64,000 bases of DNA from Rhizobium sp. EC-SD404 (GTDB lineage Bacteria; Pseudomonadota; Alphaproteobacteria; Rhizobiales; Rhizobiaceae), in the NCBI RefSeq assembly GCF_902498825.1, contig NZ_LR701459.1:3209890-3273889 (forward strand), in the 5' to 3' direction. The notes under the pieces are model-generated. The model searched no databases and was not told the DNA's origin. It worked only from the letters and a program-made list of their open reading frames with translations. This document shows positions 1 through 9,494 of the stretch, piece by piece. Made by a program: the position numbers and the translations under genes. Every line of letters begins with the position of its first letter. Within the stretch, counting starts at the first letter, position 1.

Positions 1-2198
1 TCGTTTACGAGGACGTGTTCGAAGAATGAATCAATCGGTTCACGCAATGCCGCAAGCGCGCGCATGGCGGCCGAATAGTCTTCATTCTGAATCGCTTGGA
101 CGGCTTCGTTCTCGGTTTGAATCACCGCGTTAAAGAGATGCTTCTCTTCCTCCGTGCGAAGAAGCGCAGGATCGACTTCATCGGCGATAGCCGTGCCCTT
201 CTTCTCTTCCGCCGCCAGAATGTTCGCCGCCCGCTTGGTGCCGGCGAGAAGGTTCTTTCCTTCTTCGGTGTCGAGCAGTTGACCAAGAGCCTGAACCCTT
301 TGAACGATCGCAAACAGGTTGCAGCTTCCGGACAGCATCACAGCGTCCACGAAATCGTGACGAACACCCTGGTCGCGCAGATAGACCTTCAACCGGTCCT
401 GAATGAACGAGCGCAGATCATCGCTGACGCTTGGGTCATGGTCCTCAACTCTGGACAGCCATTCGGGCTCTTCAGGCTTCGCCTGGGCAATCAAGCTCCG
501 CGCCTGGTCTCCATGCAGTCCACCGGCGACTGCCGCCGAAAGGATCGCGTCCAGTTGCTGCTCCGCAGTCGCCGTCTTCCCGATCTGATGACGCAGGACC
601 TGGACATCGTTGAGCGGATCGATCGAGAAGTTCAGCTCGTTTTCGAGCACCAACCGTATTACGCCCAGCGCTGCGCGACGCAGCGCGTAGGGATCCTTGG
701 AGCCCGTCGGCTTCTCGTCGATGGCCCAAAAACCCGTTAGCAGATCGATCTTGTCGGCAAGTGCCACGGCGATGGTGACCGGTTCGCGGGGGACGGTATC
801 GGTCGGGCCGAGCGGCTTGTAGTGATCTTCGATGGCAGCGGCGACCGCCAAGCTTTCGCCCTGCAGCTCGGCGTAGCGGCGGCCCATCAGGCCTTGCAGT
901 TCGGGGAACTCGCCGACGGCGTCGGTGGTCAGATCCGCTTTGGCAAGCACGGCGGCGCGATCGGCGAGATCGGGATCGGCGCCGACGATCGGGGCCAGTT
1001 CACGCGCCAGGCGCCGGATGCGTTCGACACGCTCGCCTTGCGTGCCGAGCTTGGCATGGAACGTCACGCCCAAATGGTCGAGCTTTGCCATGCGCTGGTC
1101 GAGCGGCTTCTTCAGGTCGAGGCCAAACTTTTCGGCAGACGCCGTCAGCGTGTCGAGGTCGGGCAGATCGCCCTGGTCGGACTGCCAGAAATAGAGCGCG
1201 TCGGAAAGGCGCGCGCGCACGACCTTGCCGTTGCCGTGAATGATTTCCTTGCCGCCATCGCTCGCCTCGATGTTGGCCACGAGGATGAAGCGGTTGGACA
1301 GCCCCCCGCCCGTCTGCGGACGGATCACGAAGCACTTCTGGTTGGCCTTGATCGTCAGCCGGATGACTTCCGGCGGGATCGACAGGAAGGCCTCGTCGAA
1401 ACTGCCCATGAGAACGACCGGCCATTCGACGAGACCGGAGACCTCTTCGAGCAGCGCCTCGTCCTCGACCAGTTCGAGACCAGACGCAAAAGCGAGGTTC
1501 TTGGCGTCGGTGGCAATGATTTCCTTACGGCGCGCGGGGTCGAGCACGACATGCGCCTTCATCAGCTTGTCGGCGTAGTCGTCGAAGCGCCGCACGGTGA
1601 TCGCATCGGGCGCATGGAAGCGATGGCCGTAGGTGACGTTGCCCGCGCGGATGCCGTCGATCTCGAAATCGACCACGAATGGCTCTTCCGTTTCCGGCCC
1701 GAAGGTGCAGAGAATGGACTGAAGAGGGCGCACCCAGCGCAGCGAACCGGGCTTTGCCGATGCCTTGCCCCAGCGCATGGATTTCGGCCACGGGAAATCG
1801 CGGATGATGCCGGGCATCACATCTGCAATGATCGCCTCGGCAGCGCGGCCTGGCTTTTCAATCACAGCAACGTAGAACTCGCCCTTCTTCGGATCGGCGA
1901 CGATCTTGGCCTGGTCGATGGAGGTGAACCCTGCGCCGCGCAGAAAACCCTCGATCGCCTTTTCTGGCGCGTCGGTGCGCGGGCCCTTGCGCTCTTCCTT
2001 GAGATCGGCCGACTTCGCCGTCAGGCCGCGAATGTCGAGCGTCAGCCGGCGCGGCGTCCAGTATTCCTGCGCGCCTTCATAGGTGAGCCCCGCATCGACC
2101 AGCGCATCGGTCACGAGCTTGCGCAGATCGCCTGCGGCCTTGCGCTGCATGCGAGCGGGGATTTCCTCGGAACGAAGTTCAAGCAGAAGATCGGGCAT
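1..2198 (-). CDS. glyS: Glycyl-tRNA synthetase beta subunit, C-terminal end cut by the window
   Basis: Beta chain of the heterotetrameric bacterial glycyl-tRNA synthetase, which charges tRNA-Gly together with the alpha chain encoded upstream by glyQ. The minus-strand frame opens at 2198 with [17 protein letters not shown], the typical start of alphaproteobacterial GlyS. It runs 732 codons to the window edge without a stop and is still in the C-terminal anticodon-binding part (FFEHVLVN), so only a few tens of residues are missing. A 183-base gap separates it from the small membrane protein gene that follows glyQ. Long plus-strand open frames over this region are shadows. The family assignment is secure; the 3' end is not visible. 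Confidence 0.95.
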   Translation of the reverse strand, partial: MPDLLLELRSEEIPARMQRKAAGDLRKLVTDALVDAGLTYEGAQEYWTPRRLTLDIRGLTAKSADLKEERKGPRTDAPEKAIEGFLRGAGFTSIDQAKIVADPKKGEFYVAVIEKPGRAAEAIIADVMPGIIRDFPWPKSMRWGKASAKPGSLRWVRPLQSILCTFGPETEEPFVVDFEIDGIRAGNVTYGHRFHAPDAITVRRFDDYADKLMKAHVVLDPARRKEIIATDAKNLAFASGLELVEDEALLEEVSGLVEWPVVLMGSFDEAFLSIPPEVIRLTIKANQKCFVIRPQTGGGLSNRFILVANIEASDGGKEIIHGNGKVVRARLSDALYFWQSDQGDLPDLDTLTASAEKFGLDLKKPLDQRMAKLDHLGVTFHAKLGTQGERVERIRRLARELAPIVGADPDLADRAAVLAKADLTTDAVGEFPELQGLMGRRYAELQGESLAVAAAIEDHYKPLGPTDTVPREPVTIAVALADKIDLLTGFWAIDEKPTGSKDPYALRRAALGVIRLVLENELNFSIDPLNDVQVLRHQIGKTATAEQQLDAILSAAVAGGLHGDQARSLIAQAKPEEPEWLSRVEDHDPSVSDDLRSFIQDRLKVYLRDQGVRHDFVDAVMLSGSCNLFAIVQRVQALGQLLDTEEGKNLLAGTKRAANILAAEEKKGTAIADEVDPALLRTEEEKHLFNAVIQTENEAVQAIQNEDYSAAMRALAALREPIDSFFEHVLVN

Positions 2199-2381
2199 GG
2201 GCTGGGGCTCTGGAGACTGGAGACAAGCGTGCGCCGCCCTTAGCAAGGCGGCAGGACTTTGTCATGCTTTGAGGAGCCGACAAAACCGACAAAAGCGACA
2301 CTCGTTCCCGGCCAAACCGCCCCACTTCATGTCGGCCACCATGAAGTATCCAAGCAGCGGCCTTCGGAAATTGCAATTTGT

Positions 2382-3023
2382 CTACCGAGAAGCCAGTTCG
2401 ACTGACTCGACAGCCAATCCAAAAATCGATCTCTCTCCACTGATCAAAACCTCTACGTTTTGCTTGGTGGGAATACCATCAAGTCGCGAAAGATAGCTCC
2501 GAAATCCCGTCAGCGTCGAGTACGGGGTGACCATCTGAACCTGGACGTCGCCTGGCATGCGCTGGTTGACGGGATGCAGATAAACAATCGTTTGGACGGT
2601 TTCAGGAGTACTGGGGAAAATACGGTGAAGAATATAAGATTCTGTGTAGGGAATTTGAGACCCAAACAATAGTATACAAACTATTGAATATAGCCCCATT
2701 TTCATCGGCCCATTGAATTTGGCCCGAAAAGCCGTCGGCAACCAATCATCGTTGCTTAATCCACCTCGTCTGACCCTTTCCCTTTCTTCAGCGAAAACTA
2801 TTCTCCTCAGGGTCACAAAGATTCCGAAATAGATTATGAAATGAGCGATCCAGGAATAGGGGGAAACCATCCAACTGGCCGTGAGGAAATCGACGTCGAA
2901 TAGCCCGAGCAAAATCAGCGAGGCGACGAACAGGGCCGTCACGCGGGCCAGCCAGATTGACCGCCAGCGCTCTCTCACTACTGCACGACGGATCGCCTTT
3001 TGCTTAGGCGTCTCGGCTGTCAC
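2382..3023 (-). CDS. Small membrane protein of unknown function, coupled to glyQ
   Basis: A 213-residue protein read from a GTG at 3023 that overlaps the glyQ stop as GTGA, so it is probably translated by coupling to glyQ. The frame stays open further upstream inside glyQ, but that part is antisense-like noise. After a basic N-terminus there are hydrophobic segments near residues 28-45, 55-70 and 108-125. The C-terminal third is soluble and contains a stretch that could bind or pack on the membrane surface ([19 protein letters not shown]). I do not recognise the family. Sitting between glyQ and glyS suggests it is carried in the same transcript, not that it works in translation. Confidence 0.7.
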   Translation of the reverse strand: MTAETPKQKAIRRAVVRERWRSIWLARVTALFVASLILLGLFDVDFLTASWMVSPYSWIAHFIIYFGIFVTLRRIVFAEERERVRRGGLSNDDWLPTAFRAKFNGPMKMGLYSIVCILLFGSQIPYTESYILHRIFPSTPETVQTIVYLHPVNQRMPGDVQVQMVTPYSTLTGFRSYLSRLDGIPTKQNVEVLISGERSIFGLAVESVELASR

Positions 3024-3970
3024 GCCGCATTCGCCGTGAGGCTCACCCCACCCGCATCTGTCATCAAGAATGCTTCGCCGCACGCCTTCGACAGGTTGCG
3101 GACCCGCAGGATGTAGCTCTGGCGTTCCGTGACAGAAATCACGCCGCGCGCGTCCAGCAGATTGAAGACGTGGCTTGCCTTGATGCACTGATCGTAAGCG
3201 GGAAACACGCATTTGTGAAGGCGCTGATTGGCATTGTCGCCCGGCGCTCCCGCCTGCAGGAGAGCCTGACACTCCGCTTCGGCATCCTCGAAGTGCTTCA
3301 GCAGCATCTTCGTATTGGCGAATTCGAAATTGTGCCGGGAATATTCCTGTTCGGCCTGCAGGAAGATGTCGCCATAGGTGACCTTCTCGTCGCCCTCGCG
3401 GCCGTTGAAATTGAGGTCGTAGACGCTGTCGACGCCTTGTACATACATGGCGAGGCGTTCGAGGCCGTAGGTCAGTTCGCCGGCGACGGGCGCGCATTCG
3501 ATGCCGCAGACCTGCTGGAAATAGGTGAACTGCGAGACTTCCATGCCATCGCACCAGCATTCCCAGCCGAGGCCCCAGGCGCCGAGCGTCGGGCTTTCCC
3601 AATCGTCTTCCACGAAGCGGATGTCATGCAGCATCGGGTCGAGACCGATCGCCTTCAGCGAGCCGAGATAGAGCTCCTGCAGGTTCGGCGGCGATGGCTT
3701 TAGGATGACCTGATACTGGTAATAGTGTTGCAACCGGTTCGGATTTTCGCCGTAGCGTCCATCAGTCGGGCGGCGCGAGGGCTGCACATAGGCGGCGTTC
3801 CATGGCTTCGGACCAAGGGCACGCAGCGTCGTTGCCGGATGGAACGTCCCGGCGCCGACTTCCATGTCGTAGGGCTGCAGCACGACGCAGCCATAGCTTG
3901 CCCAGTAGTTGTGGAGCGTCAGGATCAGGCCCTGAAACGAGCGCGTGGGGTTCATGTGGTCGGTGGTCAT
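3020..3970 (-). CDS. glyQ: Glycyl-tRNA synthetase alpha subunit
   Basis: Catalytic class II alpha chain of glycyl-tRNA synthetase, working with GlyS in the cytoplasm. Strong family signatures follow one another: [15 protein letters not shown] at the N-terminus, [38 protein letters not shown] and [20 protein letters not shown] place the start at the ATG at 3970 ([12 protein letters not shown]); an in-frame ATG at 3955 (MNPTRSF) is equally family-like, and the longer open frame up to 4057 has no homology-like content. Length, about 316 residues, is normal. The stop overlaps the GTG of the following membrane protein gene by four bases; glyS lies further downstream on the same strand. Confidence 0.96.
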   Translation of the reverse strand: MTTDHMNPTRSFQGLILTLHNYWASYGCVVLQPYDMEVGAGTFHPATTLRALGPKPWNAAYVQPSRRPTDGRYGENPNRLQHYYQYQVILKPSPPNLQELYLGSLKAIGLDPMLHDIRFVEDDWESPTLGAWGLGWECWCDGMEVSQFTYFQQVCGIECAPVAGELTYGLERLAMYVQGVDSVYDLNFNGREGDEKVTYGDIFLQAEQEYSRHNFEFANTKMLLKHFEDAEAECQALLQAGAPGDNANQRLHKCVFPAYDQCIKASHVFNLLDARGVISVTERQSYILRVRNLSKACGEAFLMTDAGGVSLTANAA

Positions 3971-4085
3971 GACATGTCCCGGTCCGGTCAAGCTTGGTGT
4001 GGCGGCATCCGCCTCAAAGGTCGCGGGACAGGTGCCACGCAGGCTATCGCCGGTCAAGCGGCGGCGGCGGTCGAGAGAGCGCCGA

Positions 4086-4283
4086 TCAGTCCGCTTTATC
4101 GCGTTTTTCCAGCCGGTACTCGCCCGTCACCGGATCCTTGATCAGCGTTCCGGTGGAGCGGTTCTCCGCTTCCTTCTCCGCCTGGCGGACACGGGCATTC
4201 ACGCGCTCGGCCTCCTTCAGCAGGCGGCGATAGCCATACCAGGCAATCGCCCCCACCGCTGCCAAAAGCAGGATCTGCGGCAT
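4086..4283 (-). CDS. Short single-span membrane protein, function unknown
   Basis: A 65-residue protein starting at the ATG at 4283 ([20 protein letters not shown]), preceded by GGAG eight bases upstream. An upstream in-frame ATG at 4310 would overlap the end of the protease gene and lacks a ribosome site. One N-terminal transmembrane helix is followed by a charged helical region rich in Ala, Glu and Arg and a short C-terminal tail ([14 protein letters not shown]). Small proteins of this layout sit next to sppA-like genes in rhizobia. It is probably cotranscribed with the protease (24-base gap), perhaps as a membrane partner; this role is inference. Confidence 0.75.
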   Translation of the reverse strand: MPQILLLAAVGAIAWYGYRRLLKEAERVNARVRQAEKEAENRSTGTLIKDPVTGEYRLEKRDKAD

Positions 4284-4306
4284 TCGATTCTCCGGGAGAT
4301 CAGTAT

Positions 4307-5173
4307 TCACAAGCCGTATCGGCCCCAGATTGCCTTGTTTTCCAATGCGTCTGCAACACCCTGCGTCGCACTTGCGGCAATAGTTTGAGCAAAATCGTCA
4401 CCGCCGATGGATGCCGGAATGCGACCGCCAAAAAGCCCGCGCCGAGGCGCGATGAGGCGCGTGCGCATCTTCTCGCCATACCGAGCCTTCAGGAAGCCGT
4501 GCATGTCGCCGAGCTCGTCGACGAGACCGAGTTCGCGCCCTTTCACGCCGGACCAGAACAGTCCGTTGAAAAGCGTGTCATCGTCAGCCGCGAGCTTGCC
4601 TTGGCGGCGCGCCTTGACGAGATCGATGAACGTGGCATGCACGTCGCGCTGCAGCGACTTCAGGTGTTCCACGTCGGTTTCCTTCTCCGGCTGGAACGGG
4701 TCGAGCGAGACTTTGCTCTGGCCTGCCGTATAGACGCGGCGCTCCACGCCGATCTTCTTCAACAATTCCGGGAAACCGAACGAGGCCGAGACGACGCCGA
4801 TCGATCCAACGATGGACGACGGGTCGGCAATGATCTCGTCGCCGGCGAGCGCGATCATGTAACCACCCGACGCCGCCACGTCCTCGACGAAGATATGGAC
4901 GCGCTTCTGCTTTTCCTCGGCCAGATCCCGGATGCGCTTGAAGATGAGGCGCGACTGGACGGGCGATCCGCCGGGCGAATTGACGATGATGGCGACGGCA
5001 GGCGCCCGTTTCATCGAAAAGGCCTTGTGCAGGCTTCCGGCGACGCTTGCCAGGTTGAGGGCAGGACGAAACTGGCTCCCGCCGGTCATGATCGTTCCCT
5101 GCAGACGGACGACTGGGATGATCGTGAGGTCCTTCTTCATCCGCCGGGGGAGAAGTGCGTCATAGAATGCCAT
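4307..5173 (-). CDS. S49-family serine protease (short SppA/SohB type)
   Basis: Signal-peptide-peptidase-like enzyme of the S49 family, about 288 residues from the ATG at 5173 (MAFYDALLPRRMKKD). The family motifs are in place: IIVNSPGGS (residues 63-70), VEDVAASGGYMIA with the candidate nucleophile Ser102, and TAGQSKVSLDPF with the candidate general base Lys154. The 52-residue Ser-Lys spacing matches short single-domain SppA enzymes. No clear N-terminal transmembrane helix is seen, so it may act at the inner membrane through a partner, possibly the small membrane protein encoded just downstream. It would degrade leftover signal peptides or membrane fragments. The start further upstream (5239) is less likely. 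Confidence 0.9.
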   Translation of the reverse strand: MAFYDALLPRRMKKDLTIIPVVRLQGTIMTGGSQFRPALNLASVAGSLHKAFSMKRAPAVAIIVNSPGGSPVQSRLIFKRIRDLAEEKQKRVHIFVEDVAASGGYMIALAGDEIIADPSSIVGSIGVVSASFGFPELLKKIGVERRVYTAGQSKVSLDPFQPEKETDVEHLKSLQRDVHATFIDLVKARRQGKLAADDDTLFNGLFWSGVKGRELGLVDELGDMHGFLKARYGEKMRTRLIAPRRGLFGGRIPASIGGDDFAQTIAASATQGVADALENKAIWGRYGL

Positions 5174-5285
5174 TGCGCCGCCTTGCCTGTTTGAAGGTTC
5201 TTGTCTTGGGAGATGTATGTGCCGTCCTGCCAAACGCAATGGCGCTCAGTCAGTTGCAGCGATCGTGCATGAACGTGGCGCAAGT

Positions 5286-6080
5286 TCAGCGGGGATAGTC
5301 GCAAAGCCCATTGTTCAGTGCGTCCACGGCCGGCGAAAAAGCATGACTTTCGCCCTCGTGCATCACCAGCGGGGAGCGCAGGATCAGGGATGCCCTGCTG
5401 CCTTTGATCGCGGTGACGAGAATACGGATCGCCGGTTCGCCCACGCGCGGATGGACGGGCGTGATCTGAAGGCCACCGAAGCGGCGCCCACATGCGGCGA
5501 TGATGTCGCCGATCGAGACGGGTCTCGCGATGAGGGATAACTGCCCGCCGGGCTTTGCGATCGCGCATGCCGTGCGGATCCAGTTCTCAAACAGGCCCGT
5601 CGGCATGGCATGAGCTTCGGCCTTGATCCGGTCCGGCGTCTGGCGGTCGGCTTCCGGATTGAACGGCGGGTTCATGATCACATGCTCGAAGGCATCGTCC
5701 TTGAGGCCCACAGCGACACGCGCCCGCCCCGTCAGCGTCACGTCCGCCTCGACGATATCGACGCGATCCTCCAAATGCCGGTTCTGCTCGAGAATAAGCG
5801 ATCGGCGGGCAAAGTCCGCCATCATCGCCGAGCGTTCGAATAGGGTGACTCTCAGTGCGCCAACGCGCGAGGCAGCGGCCAAACCGGCGGCGCCTGCACC
5901 GGCGCCGAGATCGGCGAGATGGCCCTTGGCCGATCCGGGCACCATCGCGGCAAGAAGCATGGCGTCCATGCCGGCGCGGTGGCCCCTGCCCTTCGGCTGC
6001 ACGAGCGCGAAGCCGCCGCGATGGAAGGCGTCGATCGTCTCGGCAAATTGATCGTCTTCGCGGGCAGAAGATCCGGTCAC
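5286..6080 (-). CDS. TrmN6-like SAM-dependent methyltransferase (tRNA1-Val m6A type)
   Basis: A Rossmann-fold methyltransferase of the TrmN6/YfiC group, which methylates N6 of adenine 37 in tRNA1(Val) in E. coli. A glycine-rich SAM loop (DLGAGAGAAG, about residues 57-66) and the N6-adenine signature NPPF (about residues 137-140) are visible. The GTG at 6080 is chosen because GAGG stands five bases upstream and the gene then starts directly after the DUF2007 stop. The frame is open to 6125 without a better start. Substrate is inferred from the family; other base or protein N-methylation is possible. It appears to be in one transcript with the upstream DUF2007 gene. Confidence 0.85.
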   Translation of the reverse strand: MTGSSAREDDQFAETIDAFHRGGFALVQPKGRGHRAGMDAMLLAAMVPGSAKGHLADLGAGAGAAGLAAASRVGALRVTLFERSAMMADFARRSLILEQNRHLEDRVDIVEADVTLTGRARVAVGLKDDAFEHVIMNPPFNPEADRQTPDRIKAEAHAMPTGLFENWIRTACAIAKPGGQLSLIARPVSIGDIIAACGRRFGGLQITPVHPRVGEPAIRILVTAIKGSRASLILRSPLVMHEGESHAFSPAVDALNNGLCDYPR

Positions 6081-6087
6081 CGAACCC

Positions 6088-6315
6088 TCACCGCTGTTCG
6101 CGCAGTTCCTGGCCGATACCAGCATCGATCATCAGCCGGCGCGCCTCGATGGCTTGATCGGAATCGACGAGAATGCGCTTGGCAAGCACGCCGATCGACC
6201 CTTCCGCGATGCTCATGTTCTGGTCGGCGATGAAATAGCCGATCTCCGCTTCCTTCAGAAGACTTTCGGCAAAGGAGATGATCACCGGATCGTTCGTCCT
6301 GATCAATTCCTCCAT
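6088..6315 (-). CDS. DUF2007-family small protein
   Basis: A 75-residue cytoplasmic protein from the ATG at 6315 (MEELIRTNDPVIISFAESLL), with AGGA six bases upstream. It has the compact alpha/beta pattern of DUF2007 (putative signal-transducing protein): an N-terminal strand and helix, then FIADQNMSIAEGSIG and a C-terminal helix with Arg-rich turns (ILVDSDQAIEARRLM). It is the first gene of a minus-strand pair with the TrmN6-like methyltransferase, and it diverges from the polyprenyl synthetase gene across 110 bases, a common rhizobial arrangement. Function unknown. Confidence 0.85.
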   Translation of the reverse strand: MEELIRTNDPVIISFAESLLKEAEIGYFIADQNMSIAEGSIGVLAKRILVDSDQAIEARRLMIDAGIGQELREQR

Positions 6316-6425
6316 GGCCGTTCCTTTCATCATGCGCGTCGCTGTGAGCGCGCCAATTCGCCACTTGCCGGGCAACCCGCCCCTTTCTATGCTTTCAACC
6401 AGAATTTGAACAGGAGTGTGAGCGC

Positions 6426-7442
6426 GTGGGCGTCGTCATCCCGCTGGACGAGAAAAAGAATCAGGCAGCGTCCGTCAAACCTTTGCAGGATTTGACGAAA
6501 GCCGACATGGAGCGCGTCAATCAACTGATCCTTGCGAAGGCCGGCTCCCATGTGGAGATGATCCCGGAAATCGCGCGGCATCTGATCGCATCCGGCGGCA
6601 AGCGACTGCGCCCCATGCTGACGCTCGCGGCGGCGCAGATGTGCGGCTATTCCGGCGATCATCACATCAAGCTCGCGACCTCTGTCGAGTTCATGCATAC
6701 GGCGACGCTGCTGCATGACGACGTGGTGGATGAAAGCGACATGCGTCGCGGCTCCTCCACGGCCCGCATCATCTGGGGCAACCAGGCGAGTGTGCTCGTC
6801 GGCGACTTCCTGCTCGGCCAAGCCTTCAAGATGATGGTCGAGGTCGGTTCGCTGGATGCTCTGGACGTGCTTTCGAGCGCTGCAGCTGTCATCGCCGAAG
6901 GCGAAGTGCTGCAATTGTCCGTCGCCAAGAACATGGAAACAACGGAAGACGACTATCTCGCCGTCATTCGCGCCAAGACCGCGGCTCTCTTTGCCGCAGC
7001 CGCCGAAGTCGGCCCGATCGTTGCCGGGTCCGACAAGGCGACCCGCAAGGCGCTGTCTTCCTACGGCACCAATCTCGGCCTCGCCTTCCAGCTCGTCGAC
7101 GACGTGCTCGATTATGGCGGCAAGGCTGCCGATCTGGGCAAGAATGTCGGCGACGATTTCCGCGAGGGCAAGGTCACGTTGCCGATCGTCCTGTCCTACC
7201 GCCGCGGCACGGAAGACGAGCGCGCGTTCTGGCGTTCGGCGATCGAAACGGGTGACAATAACGACGTCGCCCTGGAGAAAGCGCTGGGTCTAATGACCAA
7301 GTACAACGCCTTGTCCGACACGATCGCACGCGCCAATCACTACGGCGACATGGCCCGCGACGCGCTCGCCCCGATGCCCGAATCACCGCACAAGGCAGCG
7401 CTGCTCGAAGTGATCGATTTCTGCATCAGCCGGGTGACCTGA
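6426..7442 (+). CDS. Polyprenyl diphosphate synthase (octaprenyl/decaprenyl type)
   Basis: Long-chain trans-prenyl synthase that builds the quinone side chain from FPP and IPP. Both aspartate-rich motifs are present: HDDVVDESD (Asp98-Asp99) and QLVDDVLDYGG (Asp225-Asp226), with GGKRLRP for IPP binding at about residues 57-63. The length, 338 residues, is normal. The start is a GTG at 6426, with AGGAG nine bases upstream. In alphaproteobacteria this gene supplies the ubiquinone-10 or ubiquinone-9/8 tail; chain length cannot be read from sequence with certainty. The downstream exported TPR gene follows after 147 bases, and ispE, which feeds the same isoprenoid pathway, comes next. Confidence 0.93.
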   Translation: MGVVIPLDEKKNQAASVKPLQDLTKADMERVNQLILAKAGSHVEMIPEIARHLIASGGKRLRPMLTLAAAQMCGYSGDHHIKLATSVEFMHTATLLHDDVVDESDMRRGSSTARIIWGNQASVLVGDFLLGQAFKMMVEVGSLDALDVLSSAAAVIAEGEVLQLSVAKNMETTEDDYLAVIRAKTAALFAAAAEVGPIVAGSDKATRKALSSYGTNLGLAFQLVDDVLDYGGKAADLGKNVGDDFREGKVTLPIVLSYRRGTEDERAFWRSAIETGDNNDVALEKALGLMTKYNALSDTIARANHYGDMARDALAPMPESPHKAALLEVIDFCISRVT

Positions 7443-7589
7443 GCGCGGGACACCGGCCAAGGTGCGCTTTTCGGCGCACACAAAGGCGTGACCCGGCGCT
7501 TATTGCCAAGCCACCAAAAAAAGCCATGCTGTGCTGTCAGACGGTGGCCCAACAGGCGCGACCGTGCCGAAGACTGGAAGGGCTTGCGA

Positions 7590-9491
7590 ATGTTGAAGGG
7601 ATGGATCGAGCGGCTGGCAGGATCGGCGGCGATCGGTTTGATTGCTGCGCTGGTTGGTGTCTCCGCTCCGATGTCGGCGAGCGCGCAAGAGGCGGCAGCG
7701 CCTCCCGCGGAAGCCGCTGAAGAAACCCCTGCCATCCCGCTCGAGGCTGAATCGATCGGCAGCTTCGCAGGCGCATTCCTGGCGGCGCGTACCGCGGATG
7801 TGGATCGGGACACGGCGTCGGCAATCGGGTTCTATGCCCGAGCGCTCGCCTTCGATCCCAGCAACAATGAGATCAAGCAGCGGTTGATGCTCGCCCACAT
7901 CGCCGAGGGCGAGTTCGAGCAAGGGCTTGTCCTCGCCGACGAACTGAAGGACGACGCATCCATAGAGCGGGCAACCGACCTGATCCGCGCCGTCGAAGCG
8001 CTTCGCAATCGGGAATTCAACAAGGTCGAAACGCTGCTCGACTATGACGGCGTCAACGAACTCGATCGCCTGCTTTCCGGCCTGTTGCGTTCATGGGCAC
8101 GGCTCGGCCGGGGCGAGACCGATGAAGCGTTGACGATGATCGACGAGCTTCAAGGGCCCGAATGGTACGGCATTTTCCTCAACTTCCATGGTGGATCGAT
8201 CGCGGCAGCCGGCGGCAACGTCGCCGAGGCGCGCAGCCGTCTCAATGCGGCAATCACCGACCAAGCCGGCGGCGGTGCCGCGCCCGACACCTACATGCGC
8301 GCCGTCATGGCTCTTGCAGCGCTGGAAGCGCGTGAAGGCGATCAGCAGGCCGCTCTCAACGTCATCTCGACGGGCGAGACCTTTTCCCCGGATTATGCGC
8401 CACTGACGGCGTTGCGGCAGTCGATCGAGGACGGTGAAAACCCGCCTTCCGATATCGAAAACGCCCAGGATGGCTCTGCTTCGGTCCTGCACACGGTTGC
8501 CGCCGCATTGAACCGGGAAGGCGCCGAAGAGATCGTCACCCTTTATCTTCAGCTCGCTCGCGTGCTCGATCCGGAAAACGCTGCGACACTCATTCTTCTC
8601 GGCGGGCTTGCCGAAAACATGGAGCAGTCCGAACAGGCTATCGCGATCTATGAGAGCATTCCCGAAGATTCGCCCATGCGGCGGATCGCGGAGCTGCAGC
8701 TGGGGCTCAATCTCGCCGATCTCGGCCGGACCGACGAGGCAAAAACCTATCTGCAGTCTTTGATCGAAGCCGATCCGGACGACATGCGGTCCTATCTCGC
8801 CTATGGCAGCGTGCTTTCGTCGGCCGAGCAGTACGAGGAGATGGCCGCCAATTACGACCGTGCCGCCGAGACGATCGGTGACGATGCGGACCGCAGCCAC
8901 TGGAACATCTTCTTTCAGCGCGGCATCGCCTACGAACGGCTGGACGATTGGGAAACGGCCGAGCCGAATTTTCTCAAGTCGCTTGAGCTCTTCCCCAACC
9001 AGCCGCAGGTTCTGAACTATCTCGGCTATTCTTGGGTCGACATGAACCTGAACCTCGACGAGGGCATGGAGATGATCGAGCAAGCGGTCGCCCTGCGCCC
9101 GAACGACGGTTACATCGTCGACTCGCTCGGCTGGGCCCATTATCGCCTCGGCGACTATGAGGCCGCTGTGCAGGAACTCGAACGCGCAGTCGAATTGCGA
9201 CCGGCGGATGCGACGATCAACGATCACCTCGGCGACGCCTATTGGCGTGTCGGACGCAGGCTCGAAGCGGTGTTCCAGTGGAACCGCGCTTTGACGCTGG
9301 AACCGGAAGACGATCAGATCCCGCTGATCCAGGCGAAGATCGAGGATGGTCTGGACGATACGCCGCCGCCGGCGACCGCTGACGGTGGACCGGAGGAGAA
9401 CCGGACACCTCCGGCTGTCGCCGATCCCGACGAGCGCTCGGATCTGCCTGAACTGCACCGCACCTTCAGCCAGGACGTCGTTGCCCGCTAA
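7590..9491 (+). CDS. Exported tetratricopeptide-repeat protein
   Basis: A 633-residue TPR protein. The ATG at 7590 starts a clear Sec signal peptide (basic WIERLAG, hydrophobic core IGLIAALVGVS, likely cleavage after SASAQ), so the mature protein is periplasmic or outer-membrane associated. The rest is a chain of 34-residue-like helical pairs rich in Ala, Leu, Glu and Asp; the clearest TPRs lie in the C-terminal third (WVDMNLNLDEGMEMIEQAV, GWAHYRLGDYEAAVQELERA, AYWRVGRRLEAVFQWNRAL). A proline-rich acidic tail follows. Such proteins commonly sit between a prenyl synthase and ispE in rhizobia. The partner is unknown; scaffolding of envelope complexes is the general family role. Confidence 0.88.
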   Translation: MLKGWIERLAGSAAIGLIAALVGVSAPMSASAQEAAAPPAEAAEETPAIPLEAESIGSFAGAFLAARTADVDRDTASAIGFYARALAFDPSNNEIKQRLMLAHIAEGEFEQGLVLADELKDDASIERATDLIRAVEALRNREFNKVETLLDYDGVNELDRLLSGLLRSWARLGRGETDEALTMIDELQGPEWYGIFLNFHGGSIAAAGGNVAEARSRLNAAITDQAGGGAAPDTYMRAVMALAALEAREGDQQAALNVISTGETFSPDYAPLTALRQSIEDGENPPSDIENAQDGSASVLHTVAAALNREGAEEIVTLYLQLARVLDPENAATLILLGGLAENMEQSEQAIAIYESIPEDSPMRRIAELQLGLNLADLGRTDEAKTYLQSLIEADPDDMRSYLAYGSVLSSAEQYEEMAANYDRAAETIGDDADRSHWNIFFQRGIAYERLDDWETAEPNFLKSLELFPNQPQVLNYLGYSWVDMNLNLDEGMEMIEQAVALRPNDGYIVDSLGWAHYRLGDYEAAVQELERAVELRPADATINDHLGDAYWRVGRRLEAVFQWNRALTLEPEDDQIPLIQAKIEDGLDDTPPPATADGGPEENRTPPAVADPDERSDLPELHRTFSQDVVAR

Positions 9492-9494
9492 GCC

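Noticed and set aside
822..2243. A 473-codon plus-strand open frame
   Set aside because: It lies opposite glyS, has arginine- and histidine-rich shadow composition and no recognisable motif; the minus strand is clearly coding.
2236..2260. GC-rich hairpin (GCCGCC/GGCGGC) upstream of glyS
   Set aside because: Short stem without a T-run in either direction; not convincing as terminator or riboswitch.
2179..2376. A 65-codon minus-strand frame between the membrane protein gene and glyS
   Set aside because: It runs out of frame into glyS and has no motif or good ribosome site.
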